From Bradyrhizobium niftali (lineage in GTDB: Bacteria; Pseudomonadota; Alphaproteobacteria; Rhizobiales; Xanthobacteraceae), in contig NZ_SPQT01000037.1 of NCBI RefSeq assembly GCF_004571025.1, positions 22,018 to 86,017 of the forward strand: 64,000 bases of DNA, written 5' to 3'. Below, piece after piece: positions 63,219 to 64,000 of the stretch (position 1 is the first letter of the stretch; the number at the start of each line of letters is the position of its first letter). The position numbers were made by a program, and so were the translations under genes. The notes under the pieces were generated by a model, which saw only the letters and a program-made list of their open reading frames with translations, did not search any database and was not told the DNA's origin.

Positions 63219-63446
63219 ATGGATCTCAAAGAGATCATGGCTGTGAACCTGCGTCGGAAACGCCACGATCTACAAATGACGCAGGAGGAGTTGGCCGAGC
63301 GCGCGGGTTTGAGCGCCCGTTACGTCGGCGCCATCGAGCGCGGCGATGTATCAGCAAGCGTCACCGTGCTCGGACAAATTGCTGAAGCATTGGGGGTCGA
63401 ACCGGGGGACCTGCTCAAAAAGGCTGCGCGGCTTAGCAAATCGTAA
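63219..63446 (+). CDS. qseC: QseC-like Cro/C1 regulator
   Basis: A 75-residue XRE-family repressor: NLRRKRHDLQMTQEELAERA, then GLSARYVGAIERGDVSASVT and LGQIAEALGVEPGDLLKKAA. A full helix-turn-helix is present and little else, the size of a single-domain C1-type regulator. It sits divergent from the qseM-like gene and behind two palindromic operators, as QseC does in ICEMlSymR7A. Confidence 0.92.
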   Translation: MDLKEIMAVNLRRKRHDLQMTQEELAERAGLSARYVGAIERGDVSASVTVLGQIAEALGVEPGDLLKKAARLSKS

Positions 63447-63510
63447 GCCCCTTCAGGCCGATCGCGAAGCGCCCCGCCCGGCGGACCGGACGGGGCCTGG
63501 TGGGGCGCTC

Positions 63511-63684
63511 TTACTCGCCGGTCTTGCGCGGCCGCGACCAGAGCAGGGTGTAGCCTTCACCGCCTTCGTCGTCGAACAGGTTCGCGTAGATCGGCGCGTT
63601 GAACGAGGGGTCGTCGAGCTTGAGCGAGAGGTAGTCGCGGCCTTCCTCGGAACGCTTCGACCAGGCTGCGCCGATCTCGACGTT
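63511..63684 (-). pseudogene. DUF736 gene, C-terminal fragment
   Basis: The minus strand reads NVEIGAAWSKRSEEGRDYLS, then LKLDDPSFNAPIYANLFDDE and ends LLWSRPRKTGE with TAA at 63511-63513. This is the second half of a DUF736 protein, a small family always near conjugation genes. The frame has no start; it is cut at the palindrome beginning 63683. Confidence 0.8.
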
Positions 63685-63796
63685 ATGCGGTGCACCGCAT
63701 AAGACCGATTATGCGTAGCGCGGGATTATGCGGAGTCGTTGGCTGGCAGCCCGGTTTTCCAGGGCTTTTGCCGCTGTGTCGCTCCGCATAATAACG
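63683..63796. repeat. palindromic TTATGCGG repeats between DUF736 genes
   Basis: A perfect 20-bp palindrome TTATGCGGTGCACCGCATAA lies at 63683-63702. Further copies of its half (GATTATGCG at 63707, GATTATGCGGAG at 63723 and inverted CTCCGCATAATA at 63783) follow. Similar half-sites in both orientations suggest a recombination or excision junction, since the first DUF736 frame ends exactly at the palindrome. Confidence 0.6.
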
Positions 63797-63846
63797 GGGC
63801 CGCTGTCCGCGGCGCCCCGCGTGTTTGCGAGACGCCGCGGTGTTGG

Positions 63847-64000
63847 TCAGCGCGACCAGATCAGCGCGCACTCGCCATCGTCGCCTTCGAAGAGGTTGGC
63901 GTAGATCGGCGCGGTGAAGGACGGATCGTCGAGCTTGACCGAGTGGTAGGTGCGGTTGTCCTTCGAGGTCCGGCGCCAGGCGGCACCGATCTCGACGCCT
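63847..64000 (-). CDS. DUF736 protein, runs off the window
   Basis: The minus strand reads GVEIGAAWRRTSKDNRTYHS, then VKLDDPSFTAPIYANLFEGD and ends ALIWSR with TGA at 63847-63849. It is a paralogue of the fragment at 63511..63684. The 5' part lies beyond 64000. DUF736 genes are common markers of rhizobial ICE backbones. Confidence 0.85.
   Translation of the reverse strand, partial: GVEIGAAWRRTSKDNRTYHSVKLDDPSFTAPIYANLFEGDDGECALIWSR

Noticed and set aside
1..64000. CRISPR array, rRNA or nod-box promoter
   Set aside because: No regularly spaced repeats with spacers, no rRNA-like stretches and no clear nod box were seen.

Overview
The window reads as accessory DNA of a symbiotic alphaproteobacterium, most likely Bradyrhizobium or a close relative. 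The evidence is a rhizobial gibberellin operon, a conjugation and excision-control module of the Mesorhizobium loti symbiosis-island type (ICEMlSymR7A), RpoN-type promoters (one with a NifA-type upstream site), and much insertion-sequence debris. No rRNA, core housekeeping gene, CRISPR array or intact tRNA was seen. Genus is inferred from gene content only.

Layout. 1-1.7 kb: a trbJ fragment, an unrecognised ORF and an IS66 fragment. 1.7-8.6 kb, minus strand: a seven-gene copper membrane monooxygenase (CuMMO) operon, pmoC-pmoA-pmoB, then a membrane-anchored accessory protein, copC, a copD-cytochrome c-thioredoxin-like fusion and a His/Met-rich periplasmic protein. All known PmoB and PmoC copper ligands are present. 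8.7-15 kb: broken ORFs and a decayed transfer module (RHH, traG and relaxase, the last two frameshifted). 15-16.5 kb: IS630 and IS110 remnants.

16.4-21.2 kb, plus strand: a RiPP cluster with a NifA-type upstream site and a -24/-12 promoter, a Nif11-like precursor ending in a valine-rich stretch, a radical-SAM peptide-epimerase-like enzyme and a cobalamin radical-SAM C-methyltransferase-like enzyme. 21.8-29.1 kb: a gluconolactonase-like pseudogene, then a TRAP transporter, split transketolase and SDR operon with a divergent LysR regulator. 29.57-38.6 kb: a tRNA 3' remnant and the gibberellin operon (cyp112, cyp114 fused to ferredoxin, sdr, cyp117, ggps, cps, ks). 38.8-42.3 kb: recombinase and antitoxin remnants, a PaiB-like FMN protein, and a TauD-family dioxygenase behind an excellent sigma-54 promoter.

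42.4-63.5 kb: an apparently intact conjugation module. It runs trbBCDEJKLFGI plus a DUF2274 gene, RHH, traG, relaxase, a candidate oriT, lytic transglycosylase, traF, a DUF2840 gene, three iteron-like repeats, repA, an rdfS-like excisionase, a two-frame fseA-like activator with a +1 slip-site candidate, qseM-like and qseC-like genes, and twin palindromic operators. An MFS gene flanked by a 27-bp direct repeat sits inside it. The right end has two DUF736 reading frames separated by palindromic repeats.

Together this looks like cargo (CuMMO, RiPP, gibberellin, sugar-acid uptake) carried on or beside an integrative conjugative element whose transfer is held in check by anti-activation and frameshifting. 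The integrase, att sites and traR/traI are not in the window.
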